Shown piece after piece: positions 40,813 through 50,542 of a stretch of 64,000 bases of DNA. Positions within the stretch are counted from its first letter, which is position 1. Each line of letters starts with the position of its first letter. The stretch is from Leptothoe kymatousa TAU-MAC 1615 (GTDB lineage Bacteria > Cyanobacteriota > Cyanobacteriia > Phormidesmidales > Phormidesmidaceae). The stretch spans positions 1 to 64,000 of the forward strand of contig NZ_JADOER010000009.1 in NCBI RefSeq assembly GCF_018739865.1, read 5' to 3'. The notes under the pieces are model-generated. The model saw only the letters and a list, made by a program, of their open reading frames with translations, searched no databases and was not told the DNA's origin. A program made the position numbers and the translations under genes.

Positions 40813-43446
40813 ATGGGAACCCCAGGAAAAGAAGTCAGTAAAAAAGACCCCTGCCCGATCTGCAGCAAGGGCGATTGGTGCCTCCAGCTGGGTGATGGCA
40901 TTACTTACAACTGCAAACGTGTCGAAAAAGCCCCTGACGGATGGCGAGAGGTTCATCCCGCTAAAGATGGCACCAAGATATTCAGGCCCATTGAGGAACA
41001 ATGGCAGAAGCCTCGCAGAAAAGCTCAGGTAAGGCAGTGGAATTACCACAACACAGACGGCAAAGCGACTGTCCAGGTCCACCGAAAAGATGATGATCGG
41101 GGCAACAAAAAGATTTGGCAAACATCTCTGATCGCTGGCAAGAAACCGAGACAACTCCTGTCTCAGGTGATGCCCTATCGCTACCAGGAATGCCTAGAAC
41201 GAGCGAAGCGAGGAGAACGCATCTTTTGGGTGGAGGGGGAAACCTGTGCTGATGCTTTGTGGGACATTGGTATTCCTGCAACAACAACCATCCGGGGCAG
41301 TAAGGGATACAACTCTGAACAACACGTCAAACTATTCCCCACGGGCTCAATTGTTATCTGCCCAGACCGGGACAAGCCAGGACTTGAGTACGCCAATGCC
41401 ATCGCTCAGGATTACCCAGAGGCACAATGGCTATACGCATTCCCTGATAGTTCGCTTTGGCAACGGCTGAATGATAGTGGCGGCGCTGATATAGGCGACT
41501 GGATTGAATCAGGAGTTACTGCTGAGCAAATACATGCGGCAGTTGGCCCCCGGCGCAATTATGGCGAGTTGCAATCTAAACCACGACAAAATAAGGGAAA
41601 AGTCGTTGCATTACCCACGGCAGCCCCCTTAGATATTGAAGGTTTAGGGAGTGCGATCTCTGAACTAATTGCCCAGGACTTAGAAGGGAGCGATCTGGCG
41701 CTTCGGCTAACAGGGTTGGCTGATGAGTTTCACAAGCCACACAACCAGATTGAAAAAATCTATTATCAGCGCAGAAAGGAAGTAGAGCGATCTGAGCAGG
41801 TCAAGGATGCTGCTACAGGGTTAAACACCCTCCAGCAAGTCAAGCAATCCACGCTGCCCATTGAAGCTGGTTTGTATGGCGATGGTGGTTTACTGGCTTG
41901 GCAATTACGGTCAATGGCTGAGGCGATGCCAACAGCCCCTGAATTCCTGGTCACAACATTAATCCCTGTATTGGCTAGCCGATTGGGAACGACTCAAACG
42001 CTAGTGATTAGCCCCCGTGCTGGGTATAAGGCCAGGCCAATTTTCAGGACAATGATTGTTGCTGAGACTGGCCGAAAAAAGACACCAGCCCAAAAGGCGA
42101 TCATTGGCGCTTTTCATGAACTAGAGTCTATTTATTATCAAACATACAAACAGCAGCTAGAAAATTATGAGCAGGAATTAAGTGCTTGGAAACGTAATTC
42201 TGACGGAGAAGAACCCAAGCCATCACCCCCTGTCCGTAAGCGCTATGTGTCCACTGACGACACCCCAGCTGCCCGCATCCAGATACATGCCGAGAACCCT
42301 AGAGGACTTTGCTTATATCGAGATGAAGGCTCGCTATTTAGTACCGAGCGTGGCAGATACAACAGTGGCAAAGGCGACGGTGGCGAGACGGAGGCAGACC
42401 TGAGCGAATTCAACGGCGGGGCACTGTCCAAAGACAGAAAAGGCGATGGCTCAACATTCCTTGAAAAAACTGGAATATCCAGGACAGGTGCTATCCAGTA
42501 CGCCAAATTGAAAGACCTCATGGGCTCTCACCAGGACGACTGCGGGGAATGGGCACGATATCTTTTCTGCACTGCGGATGCCCCACCCAGCTACCTCGAT
42601 CTAACGGGTGATGATTCAGACGTCGGACTACAAAAGACGCTCATTGATTTGATTCAATGCCTGGATGAACTGCCCGAGCGTGACTATCTTCTCAGCTATG
42701 AGGCAAAGACGGCATTCATGGGGTATCAGCACCTATTGACCGACAGGGCTATGGAGACGGATCACCCAGCAATGGGGGCAGCGTTACCGAAATTTGAAAC
42801 GTACTTTGGTAGGTTCTGCTTATTACTCCACGTGGTCAATGCAGTGCTGGCAGGTGAGCAACCGGCAGCTACAGTGGACGCTCATACCGTCGAAATCGCC
42901 CGACAATGGACTGAATATTTCTACGGTCAGTTTCAACTGCTGATGGCGCTCAACAGCCCCCAACAGGAACTAACAGGCAAACTCCTGACCCTACGGGATT
43001 ACATTGCTCGCAAGGATGGCATTACAACTGCTGACCTGACCAGGGCCAAAAAGGGTAAGAAGGTTGAACTATTGCCAATGCTGACAACGTTGGTGGAGCA
43101 GGGGTTTATCCATGAGCAGGATGGTAAATACTTTGCCGGAGAACAGCCTACCCAGCAGACTGAAACCATTGCCAAACCTGAAGCTGATAAATCAGAGGCA
43201 CCAGGCGAAACACCAGTAACACCTATCACCGTAAACACTCAGGTGGAGGTTATCTATCCCTCTGGAGAGGCACCCCCACCAGAGACCCCCCCGCCAGGCA
43301 CTAAGGGGACAGTCACGGCCATCAACGATGACAACATCACCATCTTGATACCTCCCCCACCGGATAAGCCAGAGACCCCATTAGGGCAGTTATTCAAAAC
43401 TGTGCCGTGCCATGTCGTCAAAGCCCTTCCGGCTTTAGCTAGCTAG
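40813..43446 (+). CDS. TOPRIM / DUF3987 primase-helicase-like protein
   Basis: The protein has 877 residues. A zinc-binding start (CPICSKGDWC, TYNCKR) resembles primase fingers. A TOPRIM-like domain covers ~130-230 (RIFWVEGETCADALWDIG, GSIVICPDRDKPG). The DUF3987-type core (~345-700) has a P-loop-like AETGRKKTPAQKAI and GLCLYRDEGSLFS. A Pro-rich C-terminus follows. Such proteins start or prime replication in phages, plasmids and integrative elements. The helicase gene begins 11 bases later, indicating an operon. Confidence 0.8.
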   Translation: MGTPGKEVSKKDPCPICSKGDWCLQLGDGITYNCKRVEKAPDGWREVHPAKDGTKIFRPIEEQWQKPRRKAQVRQWNYHNTDGKATVQVHRKDDDRGNKKIWQTSLIAGKKPRQLLSQVMPYRYQECLERAKRGERIFWVEGETCADALWDIGIPATTTIRGSKGYNSEQHVKLFPTGSIVICPDRDKPGLEYANAIAQDYPEAQWLYAFPDSSLWQRLNDSGGADIGDWIESGVTAEQIHAAVGPRRNYGELQSKPRQNKGKVVALPTAAPLDIEGLGSAISELIAQDLEGSDLALRLTGLADEFHKPHNQIEKIYYQRRKEVERSEQVKDAATGLNTLQQVKQSTLPIEAGLYGDGGLLAWQLRSMAEAMPTAPEFLVTTLIPVLASRLGTTQTLVISPRAGYKARPIFRTMIVAETGRKKTPAQKAIIGAFHELESIYYQTYKQQLENYEQELSAWKRNSDGEEPKPSPPVRKRYVSTDDTPAARIQIHAENPRGLCLYRDEGSLFSTERGRYNSGKGDGGETEADLSEFNGGALSKDRKGDGSTFLEKTGISRTGAIQYAKLKDLMGSHQDDCGEWARYLFCTADAPPSYLDLTGDDSDVGLQKTLIDLIQCLDELPERDYLLSYEAKTAFMGYQHLLTDRAMETDHPAMGAALPKFETYFGRFCLLLHVVNAVLAGEQPAATVDAHTVEIARQWTEYFYGQFQLLMALNSPQQELTGKLLTLRDYIARKDGITTADLTRAKKGKKVELLPMLTTLVEQGFIHEQDGKYFAGEQPTQQTETIAKPEADKSEAPGETPVTPITVNTQVEVIYPSGEAPPPETPPPGTKGTVTAINDDNITILIPPPPDKPETPLGQLFKTVPCHVVKALPALAS

Positions 43447-43457
43447 GGGGTGACATC

Positions 43458-45185
43458 ATGGAAATTAAACTACGCCGCTACCAGGAAACCATGGTGGTCA
43501 AGCTCTACAGAGCTATAAATCAAGGCCAGCGCCGGTTGTTGTGGATCGCCTTGATGGGACTCGGTAAAACCATCCTGGCATCCTGGGTGATGCGTGATGC
43601 TGTGTCCAGAGGAAGAACCTGTGTGTTCCTTGTTCCGTATACCGTCCTAATTGACCAAACCATTGAGACATTGCAGCTGCTGGGCGTTGAATGTTCGGCA
43701 TTGCAAGGCAGCCGCAAATGCGATCGCAATGCTCCGGTAATAGTTGCATCCATGCAGACCATTACTGCAAGGCTGGGTAAATATTCCCTAGATGAGATTC
43801 TAGGACATCGAGATTTAATCTTTGTAGATGAGGCTCACGAAACGGCATTCCATAATAAATACCCTCATCTTGAAGAATGGGTTTTATCCCGTGGCGGTTA
43901 CACCGTAGGGATGACGGCAACACCGTGGCGATTGTCTTCTAAGCAATGGCTCGGACAAAGGTTTGACATTGCCATCGAAGGACCACAGCCACCGGAAGCC
44001 GTCAAGCTTGGTGCAGTTGTCCCATGCAGGCCATTCCGCATTGGTGGAGTCTTTGACCTTGAAACACTGCGGGTAAAGAGTACTGGCGACTACTCCGAGG
44101 GAGATATGTCAGCACAGGCCACCAGGCCCGAGGCGTTGCGCCATGTGGTCAGAGAATGGCGACGCTTGGCAAGGGATAGGGCAACGATCATGGTGGGCTC
44201 AACCATCGAGCAGGCTAAGGCTACGCAGGATGTATTTAAAACCGCTGGTGTGGCTACTGCCCTAATCATCGGCGATACTCCCATACCTGAACGTAAGCGC
44301 ATCTTCAAACAGGTGGAGGCTGGTGAAGTTCAAATAATCTGCAGTGTTGGTTGTTTGACCGCTGGGTTTAATCTGCCGGTTATCTCCTGTGTGCTCTATG
44401 TCAGGGCGACTAAGAGCAAGAGCCTGTTCTACCAAACTGCGGGCCGTGCGTGCCGTCCAGCCCCAGAGAAAACAGACTTTATCCTTTTGGATTTTGGGGG
44501 CAATGTTGGCCGCTATGGGAACCCAATGGCAGCACAGAACTATTCCATCCAGGGTGAACTCATTGAACAGGCACCCCCATCAAAAACGTGTCCCGACTGC
44601 GATGCTGAGGTCTTAGTCTTTGCCCAGATGTGCCCTGAGTGTGGCCATATGTTCTCTGATGGTGAGGAGCTACCAGAGGAGCCAGACACTGAATTAGGGC
44701 GTCTCACCGAATATGTGGACAAACTGACAAAACAACAAATAGCAGACCTGAGACGATGGCGTAAGGAAGCTTGGAAGGCTGGCACCAGCCCAGACCTACC
44801 AATTGAGTCATTCAGCCATGTTTACGGGTTCATCCCACCAGCGGAATGGATGCAGCACGCTTGTTTAGGCAAACGTGTCTCCACCAGGCGCAAACTGAAG
44901 TTTGTCGAATATCTAGAGAACGCTTATCAGGGTAAGCCCCAATGGGCCGAACGCTGGCTTTGCCACCACCTACAGATTGAGTTTGGCACCAGCGACCTTT
45001 CTATGATTTGCGATCGCAACTGGGGAGATGTTCTAGATCTGCCCTACTCCGCATCTTGGCAAGAGGTTCAACAGGCATATATGGAGCGAATGCGTTACAC
45101 AACAGACCCTGCCGATGCGGTAGCCCTCAATGCTGCCCTGGACGATGCCAAAGAAAATTTGCAAACTTTTTCAATACCCGCGTAG
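43458..45185 (+). CDS. DEAD/DEAH-box (SF2) helicase with zinc and J-domain-like C-terminus
   Basis: The protein has 575 residues. SF2 motifs are ALMGLGKT (I), IFVDEAHE (II), VGMTATP (III) and FYQTAGRACR (VI). After the helicase core a CPDCDAEVLVFAQMCPECGH zinc ribbon appears. The last ~50 residues (WGDVLDLPYSASWQEVQQAY, then ALNAALDDAKENLQ) resemble a DnaJ domain without the HPD tripeptide. It likely unwinds the element's origin together with the primase. The next gene starts two bases after its stop. Confidence 0.85.
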   Translation: MEIKLRRYQETMVVKLYRAINQGQRRLLWIALMGLGKTILASWVMRDAVSRGRTCVFLVPYTVLIDQTIETLQLLGVECSALQGSRKCDRNAPVIVASMQTITARLGKYSLDEILGHRDLIFVDEAHETAFHNKYPHLEEWVLSRGGYTVGMTATPWRLSSKQWLGQRFDIAIEGPQPPEAVKLGAVVPCRPFRIGGVFDLETLRVKSTGDYSEGDMSAQATRPEALRHVVREWRRLARDRATIMVGSTIEQAKATQDVFKTAGVATALIIGDTPIPERKRIFKQVEAGEVQIICSVGCLTAGFNLPVISCVLYVRATKSKSLFYQTAGRACRPAPEKTDFILLDFGGNVGRYGNPMAAQNYSIQGELIEQAPPSKTCPDCDAEVLVFAQMCPECGHMFSDGEELPEEPDTELGRLTEYVDKLTKQQIADLRRWRKEAWKAGTSPDLPIESFSHVYGFIPPAEWMQHACLGKRVSTRRKLKFVEYLENAYQGKPQWAERWLCHHLQIEFGTSDLSMICDRNWGDVLDLPYSASWQEVQQAYMERMRYTTDPADAVALNAALDDAKENLQTFSIPA

Positions 45186-45187
45186 CC

Positions 45188-45481
45188 ATGACTGATAGAT
45201 TGATTCCTGAATCCGAACTCAAAGCAATCGTCAAACAGATACTGGCAGACCTGTTAGGTGTAAACCCAGCTCAACAGCACCAGCGACAATGGTACAAAGC
45301 CTCTGAAGCAGCGCCATTAGTTGACATGGACACACCAAACAACCTTCATGACTTACGCATGTCGGGCGACCTTATCGAGGGCAAGCACTGGCGCCAAACC
45401 AACGGAGCTAACTCCAAACGTCCAACATACCAATATCACGTTGGCAACTGTCGCAAATTCTTAGAAAACAAGCGCAGCTAA
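45188..45481 (+). CDS. Excisionase-like small DNA-binding protein
   Basis: From the ATG at 45188 (MTDRLIPESELKAIV) it has 97 residues; a longer upstream frame only reads through the helicase. The middle (QWYKASEAAPLVDMDTPNNL, HDLRMSGDLIEGKHWRQ) resembles a winged-helix excisionase. It sits between helicase and integrase, three bases before the integrase start, where xis genes usually lie. Confidence 0.6.
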   Translation: MTDRLIPESELKAIVKQILADLLGVNPAQQHQRQWYKASEAAPLVDMDTPNNLHDLRMSGDLIEGKHWRQTNGANSKRPTYQYHVGNCRKFLENKRS

Positions 45482-45484
45482 GCA

Positions 45485-46570
45485 ATGGCAAAACCGGATA
45501 TTCAAGCTGAAGTGAAGGCTATAAACCTTACGCTGAAAGCTGACTGTCATCGTGTTTCTATCCAGGTGAGGGGAAGGCGGTTGTCCTTAGTGTCAACACT
45601 CCCCCCCAAACCAGGTAGCAACAAACGCAAACCACATCAACAACGAATATCACTAAAGCTAGGTGCAACCCTTGCAGGGATAAGGAGGGCAAAAGCTCAG
45701 GCGATCCTCTTATCTGATCAGTTAGATAGGGGAAAATTTACCTGGGAGGATTGGGGTCAAGACACTACCAAGACAACACGAGAGGTTAATAGCTGCGGTT
45801 ACTGGCTCGACAGATTTAAGGCCGAAGTATGGAAAAATCTGCCAGAGGATAAAGAGTTCAACTGGCGGAAGAGATACCTATACTTCGGCCTTAATAAGCT
45901 CCCAACAGACAAACCACTGACCCCAGAAGCTATCGTCTTAGCTGTGTTGACCAAACCAGAGGATAGGAAAGCAGCTCGTGATAAAGCCTGTACTAGACTG
46001 CAACGATTCGCCAATTTTGCTGGCGTTGATGTTGACCTAAGCAAATACAAGGCCGGTTACTCAAGGTCTGACATTAAACCACGGGATATTCCTACAGATA
46101 AAGAGATTGAAACCCTCATCGATAACGTGCAAGATGCTGGCTGGAAGCATGTGTTTGCGCTGATGGCTACCTATGGGCTCAGAGACCATGAAGCATTCCT
46201 ATGCACCCTGGAAAGCCGCAATGGGGCCCTAGTCGCTAACATCCCTAAAAACACCAAAACCGGCACCAGGACCGCTTACCCCTACCCTAAACATTGGGTT
46301 GAGCGATGGAGCCTAGCAGCCGGGCAGCCGCCTGAACTTAAAGCTCATCAGGCCTATGGGCAAAAGACAGCTGAGCATTGGAGAGATCGCCTGAAGTATC
46401 CAGGCACCCCCTACAATCTACGGCACGCTTATGCCATTCGATGCCACCATGCAGGCGTCGCCATTGGGACCGCAAGCCAATGGATGGGGCATTCACCAAA
46501 AACGCACTTGGACAGATACCAACGGTGGATATCTGAGACGGTTAGCCGTCAGGCATGGGAAAAACTCTAG
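45485..46570 (+). CDS. Tyrosine integrase (site-specific recombinase)
   Basis: The protein has 361 residues. Catalytic elements are the first Arg in MATYGLRDHEA, a Lys-containing KNTKTGTRTAYPYP strand, the YNLRHAYAIR box (HxxR equivalent), the WMGHSPKTH box and the nucleophile Tyr in LDRYQRWI. The N-terminal ~170 residues are the arm- and core-binding region. It lies 390 bases from the right copy of the 50-base repeat and presumably recombines that repeat. Confidence 0.88.
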   Translation: MAKPDIQAEVKAINLTLKADCHRVSIQVRGRRLSLVSTLPPKPGSNKRKPHQQRISLKLGATLAGIRRAKAQAILLSDQLDRGKFTWEDWGQDTTKTTREVNSCGYWLDRFKAEVWKNLPEDKEFNWRKRYLYFGLNKLPTDKPLTPEAIVLAVLTKPEDRKAARDKACTRLQRFANFAGVDVDLSKYKAGYSRSDIKPRDIPTDKEIETLIDNVQDAGWKHVFALMATYGLRDHEAFLCTLESRNGALVANIPKNTKTGTRTAYPYPKHWVERWSLAAGQPPELKAHQAYGQKTAEHWRDRLKYPGTPYNLRHAYAIRCHHAGVAIGTASQWMGHSPKTHLDRYQRWISETVSRQAWEKL

Positions 46571-46572
46571 TT

Positions 46573-46845
46573 CATGTTGAGTTAGTCAACATGCCCAGTT
46601 TGTTGACTAGCGTGTTGCCCCTCATATTGAGTCAAGCAGAATCCTTATACAGCAATGGTTTTGGCTTCTCAATATCCCATTTATCGCCCAGTTTGTTGAC
46701 TAGCGTGTTGAGTAGCTGGTCAACGAGTGAAACACCTACACAGCAATATCTTCAGCCCCAAAAAGCTTTTTATTGACCTGTTGAGTAGCTATAGGTATTA
46801 AAAAACTGACAAGCTGACTTACAAGTTGACCAGCAACACAAGGCT
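46573..46845. promoter_or_regulatory. Right arm-type repeats next to the integrase
   Basis: A 25-base sequence containing GTTTGTTGACTAGCGTG occurs identically at 46593-46617 and 46686-46710. GTTGAGTAGCT occurs twice (near 46706 and 46781), with further GTTGAC/GTCAAC copies. These are probable integrase and excisionase arm sites, matching the left-end cluster at 15535-15660. Confidence 0.65.
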
Positions 46846-46959
46846 ACAGCGGAACTTTTTGGCTTAATTCTGGCTTAAAGATCTAGAGAATTAAGCCTAT
46901 TTCAGGTGATTTTAGGGGTATCCATTAAACCGGAAATACCTTACCCGCAGCTAAATCGC

Positions 46960-47009
46960 CCAATAAAATAGGGGAGCGCTAACTCCCCCGAGGTTCCTTG
47001 AAACAAAAC
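46960..47009. repeat. Putative attR: right copy of the 50-base direct repeat
   Basis: This copy is identical to 15386-15435 except for A in place of G at 47005. The right chromosomal flank begins at 47010. The gap from 47010 to the pdxA stop at 47207 holds no tRNA or other RNA gene that I can recognise. Confidence 0.85.
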
Positions 47010-47206
47010 TTGTATGTTGTGTACATTATACCGATAAAATTCCCGTTTGGGAGCCCCGCAGTCCTTATTCCTAAAGGGCTTACGAGGAAATGCCAGTTTG
47101 GCCCAAAAAATCCGTACTACTACGTAACTTTCCTAGGAGCTTTGTAGGGAATAAACCTAGACCAGTCAGGGCGGCCAGTATTTTGCATTCAGAGAAATTA
47201 AGTTTT

Positions 47207-48226
47207 TTAAGCGCTTCGATTTTTCCGACGCTGAATCGATAGGTCAATGGCCAAGTTGATGGCCGCCACCATACTATCTGGGCGGGCAATACCTTGGCCG
47301 GCGATATCAAAGGCGGTGCCGTGGTCTGGCGAGGTGCGAATAAAGGGTAAACCGATGGTGGTATTTACGGCCTGGTCAAAGGCCAGCATTTTGACTGGGA
47401 TTAGGCCTTGGTCGTGATAGAGGGCTAAGTAACCGTGGTGGGCTGGATGGCCAGACACGCTCCAGGCGCGGGCCGGGGTCACCCAGAGGGTATCGGGCGG
47501 AACAGGGCCATCGAGGGTGACCTGGGGAAATCGCTGTTGTTGTTCATGGAGCCAAGGAATCAACCAGTCCACTTCTTCTCGCCCGAGCTGTCCTTGCTCT
47601 CCACTGTGGGGGTTGAGGCCTGCGATCGCAACCCGGGGCTGCTGAATACCAAAATCCTGCTGCAAACAATCCAACAACAGCTCTAGTTTCAGGGTCATCA
47701 GCTCCGGGGTAAGCGCTGCTGGCACCTGACGCAACGGAATATGGGTGGTGGCCAATAGGGTACACAGGGTCCACTGGGTGATGGGAGATCGCGCTGCGAA
47801 TAACATGCCAAACCGATCCACACCGGCCATCTCCGCTAGCAGTTCCGTTTGGCCAGGGTAGTGGTGCCCTGCCGCTAACCAAGCAGATTTTGCAATGGGC
47901 GCTGTCACCACCCCGTCATAGCCATCTTTGAGGCAATAGCTAATGGCGGTTTGCAAACTGCGAAAACTTAAATCGCCGCTGGCGGCATTGCCCTGCCCCA
48001 GCTGCAACCCTTGGTCAGCCCCCAAGGGCACATCAATCGTGGCATAGTCCCCCAGGGGCAACTGCACCTGATCGCCCAGGGCACGCAACCGCTGTTGATT
48101 CCCCACCAAGGTAATCTGAACATCCTTTGCCTGGATTAAGGGTAAGGCCTTCAGCACCACCTCTGGCCCAATCCCAGCCATATCCCCCAGGGTTACCAAT
48201 AGCCTAATTGGATTAACGATTTCCAT
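47207..48226 (-). CDS. pdxA: 4-hydroxythreonine-4-phosphate dehydrogenase
   Basis: PdxA oxidises 4-phosphohydroxy-L-threonine with NAD(P) during pyridoxal phosphate synthesis. The protein begins [20 protein letters not shown] (ATG at 48226, 339 residues; start at 48247 also open). It contains [52 protein letters not shown] and [18 protein letters not shown]. The metal-binding His residues of the family are present. It is the first gene right of the element. Confidence 0.93.
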   Translation of the reverse strand: MEIVNPIRLLVTLGDMAGIGPEVVLKALPLIQAKDVQITLVGNQQRLRALGDQVQLPLGDYATIDVPLGADQGLQLGQGNAASGDLSFRSLQTAISYCLKDGYDGVVTAPIAKSAWLAAGHHYPGQTELLAEMAGVDRFGMLFAARSPITQWTLCTLLATTHIPLRQVPAALTPELMTLKLELLLDCLQQDFGIQQPRVAIAGLNPHSGEQGQLGREEVDWLIPWLHEQQQRFPQVTLDGPVPPDTLWVTPARAWSVSGHPAHHGYLALYHDQGLIPVKMLAFDQAVNTTIGLPFIRTSPDHGTAFDIAGQGIARPDSMVAAINLAIDLSIQRRKNRSA

Positions 48227-48390
48227 GGCGCTCATGCTCCCAGACAACTACCCATTTTCCAACCATATAGCAATCTGCTAACCCCAGCCGTCCGATACTA
48301 CTCCAGGTTTTCCAGGTCGGTTCATGGACGACATCAGCAACGGTGAACAAAATGTTAGCGTTAATGAGTTGATCACATCGGCCTTGTCCC

Positions 48391-49140
48391 ATGGCATTTA
48401 AACAGGTTTTCATTCGCACCGTCACCACTGCTGCCCTCGTGGCATTAGTGGGCTGTGCGTCTAACTCAACGCCAACTGACCAGGGGCCTGGAGCGCAAGC
48501 TGATCCAACACAACAGGCAGAAGGTCCTGCCCCGAGCCAGGCTGAGCTAGACGCCGCAGAAGCCGATTGGCGGGCGCGGCAGGACGAGATTAACCAAGTG
48601 CTAGCGTCCATGGACAGGGGCACATTTATTGGCAGCTCCCCAACGAAGGGCAACGCCACGGCAGATGTGGTATTGGTCAAGTTTTCTGATTTTGAATGTC
48701 CGTTCTGCGCGGTGGCAGCAGGCCACATGAAAGCTTTTGTGGAGGAACGCGGCGATGAAGTGCTCTATGTCTATAAGCACTTGCCCCTAAATAGCATTCA
48801 TCCCGAAGCGACGCCTGCGGCTAAGGCATCTTGGGCCGCAGCCCAACAAGATCAGTTTTGGATCTATCACAATGGCTTATTTGCCAATCAAGAACGGTTG
48901 GGGGATGCCCTCTACCAAGAATTGGCCGAACAGATTGGGCTAGACATGGAACAGTTTGAACGCGATCGCACCAGCGAAGCGGCCCAGACAGCCGTTGATG
49001 CCGACCTAGCGTTAGCCGAGCAGCTACAACTACGCGGCACCCCCAGTTTTCTCATGGGGGGTTTGTTAATTCCGCCCGGCGTTCCCCCCGAGAGTTTTGG
49101 AGAACTCCTCGACAACCTGAAAGCCACCCAAACGCCCTAA
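48391..49140 (+). CDS. DsbA-like thioredoxin-fold lipoprotein
   Basis: The protein has 249 residues. A signal peptide with lipobox LVGC (VRTVTTAALVALVGC-like) leads into a low-complexity linker and a DsbA-type domain with the active site ECPFCAV, EATPAAKASWAAAQQDQFW, RGTPSFLMGG. It likely oxidises or isomerises disulfides outside the cytoplasm. It is divergent from pdxA. Confidence 0.85.
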   Translation: MAFKQVFIRTVTTAALVALVGCASNSTPTDQGPGAQADPTQQAEGPAPSQAELDAAEADWRARQDEINQVLASMDRGTFIGSSPTKGNATADVVLVKFSDFECPFCAVAAGHMKAFVEERGDEVLYVYKHLPLNSIHPEATPAAKASWAAAQQDQFWIYHNGLFANQERLGDALYQELAEQIGLDMEQFERDRTSEAAQTAVDADLALAEQLQLRGTPSFLMGGLLIPPGVPPESFGELLDNLKATQTP

Positions 49141-49212
49141 GTACAGTCCTGAGTTCACCAGGCTTAGCCACTCTCCCACAATTTTTCCCTCACCGCCCTA
49201 GACAATCCATCC

Positions 49213-50538
49213 ATGCCCATGTCTGCTCGCCCCAAAATCATTGTTATTGACGACGATCCCACCGGCTCCCAAACGGTCCACAGCTGTTTATTACTGCTCA
49301 AGTGGGATGTCGCCACCCTCAAACAGGGTCTGCTAGACAACTCTCCCATCTTTTTTATTCTGGCCAACACCCGGTCGCTCACCGCCCCAGAAACAGAACG
49401 CACCAATCGGGAAATCTGCCAAAACCTCCAACGGGCATTGCTAGAGACAAACACTCAAGACTACCTAGTGGTTAGCCGTTCAGACTCCACCCTGCGGGGA
49501 CATTATCCCTTAGAAACCGATGTTGTTTCGGCGGAGCTAGGGCCGTTTGATGCCCACTTTATGGTCCCGGCCTTCTTTGAAGCAGGACGGATCACCCTAG
49601 ACAGCACCCATTACATCGAAACAGACGGCATCCGCACCCCAGTCCATGAAACCGAGTTTGCCCAAGACTCTGTGTTTGGCTATGGTCACAGCTATCTGCC
49701 CAAGTATGTAGAAGAAAAAACCGCAGGTAAAATCCCTGCCCATCAGGTTAAACGGTTTACCCTAGACATTATCCAAAAAGATTCGACAACAGCCCTCATG
49801 GATCTAAAGGAGAATGTTTGTGTTGCCGTTGACGCACAACAACAAGCTGATCTAGATCGATTCTCCCAAGACTTGTTAACAACCGCCTCCCAAGGCAAAA
49901 AGTTTCTCTTTCGCAGTGCCGCAAGCCTACTCACCTCCTTGGCCGCCCTGCCGCCCCAGCCGATTGCCCCAGACAAGATGGCCAGCTACACCCGCAACCA
50001 AAAACCAGGGGTTATTTTGGTGGGCTCCCATGTCCAGAAAACCACACGACAACTAGAACACTTACTCAAGCAACCTGGCGTGGCTGGTTTAGAAGTAGAT
50101 GTAGCCCGCCTAAACTCAGACCTAACCCGGGCCAGCACCATAGTGGCTGAAATTTTATCGCAGTTAGCCAGCGCATATGCAGCGGGGCAAACCGCCGTGG
50201 TCTACACCAGCCGCCAAGAGTTGGTCTTTGATGATGTGGACACCCGCTTAGCCTTCGGGGAAGCTGTTTCGAGTTTGCTGATGGATATTGTGCGGGGTCT
50301 GCCGAGGGACATTGGCTTTCTTATCAGCAAAGGGGGCATTACCTCCAATGACACCCTCAGCAAGGGTCTGGGCCTGACCTCCGCGCGTCTGCTAGGGCAG
50401 GTAATACCGGGCGTTTCTGTGATTACCACAGGGGAAGAGCACCCCCACTTTGCCAATCTACCGGTGGTGTTATTTCCCGGCAATGTCGGCGGGGATGATG
50501 CGGTCACCGCTGCCTTCCAGCGGATGGCAGCGGCCTAA
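49213..50538 (+). CDS. Four-carbon acid sugar kinase family protein (DUF1537)
   Basis: The protein has 441 residues. Family hallmarks are DDDPTGSQTVHS near the start, SRSDSTLRGHYPLETD, MVPAFFEAGRITLD, GVILVGSHVQKTTRQ, ISKGGITSNDTL and VVLFPGNVGGDDA near the end. Relatives phosphorylate threonate or erythronate and are often paired with PdxA2-type dehydrogenases. A pdxA gene lies one gene away, so the two might act together; that is speculation. Confidence 0.85.
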   Translation: MPMSARPKIIVIDDDPTGSQTVHSCLLLLKWDVATLKQGLLDNSPIFFILANTRSLTAPETERTNREICQNLQRALLETNTQDYLVVSRSDSTLRGHYPLETDVVSAELGPFDAHFMVPAFFEAGRITLDSTHYIETDGIRTPVHETEFAQDSVFGYGHSYLPKYVEEKTAGKIPAHQVKRFTLDIIQKDSTTALMDLKENVCVAVDAQQQADLDRFSQDLLTTASQGKKFLFRSAASLLTSLAALPPQPIAPDKMASYTRNQKPGVILVGSHVQKTTRQLEHLLKQPGVAGLEVDVARLNSDLTRASTIVAEILSQLASAYAAGQTAVVYTSRQELVFDDVDTRLAFGEAVSSLLMDIVRGLPRDIGFLISKGGITSNDTLSKGLGLTSARLLGQVIPGVSVITTGEEHPHFANLPVVLFPGNVGGDDAVTAAFQRMAAA

Positions 50539-50542
50539 GCTA

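Larger units (their letters stand above)
15386..47009. mobile_element. Integrated element with tyrosine integrase, replication/segregation genes and immune-like cargo
   Basis: The interval lies between two copies of a 50-base direct repeat. A tyrosine integrase and an excisionase-like gene sit beside the right copy. Arm-type GTTGAC/GTCAAC repeats lie just inside both ends. The interior has a helicase, a primase-like gene, an actin-like segregation protein, RHH regulators, a membrane-anchored P-loop ATPase and cargo typical of accessory DNA, while the flanks are ordinary chromosomal genes. Joining the flanks would bring DUF72 close to pdxA. The HIP1 octamer is present inside, so the element is adapted to cyanobacterial hosts. 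Confidence 0.85.

Noticed and set aside
46573..46776. 73-codon ORF after the integrase
   Set aside because: It is built from the arm-type repeats and overlaps the integrase end; there is no ribosome site.
48213..48728. 171-codon minus-strand ORF across the pdxA-DsbA spacer
   Set aside because: It overlaps the start of pdxA and the coding region of the DsbA-like lipoprotein, and its composition is that of an antisense frame.
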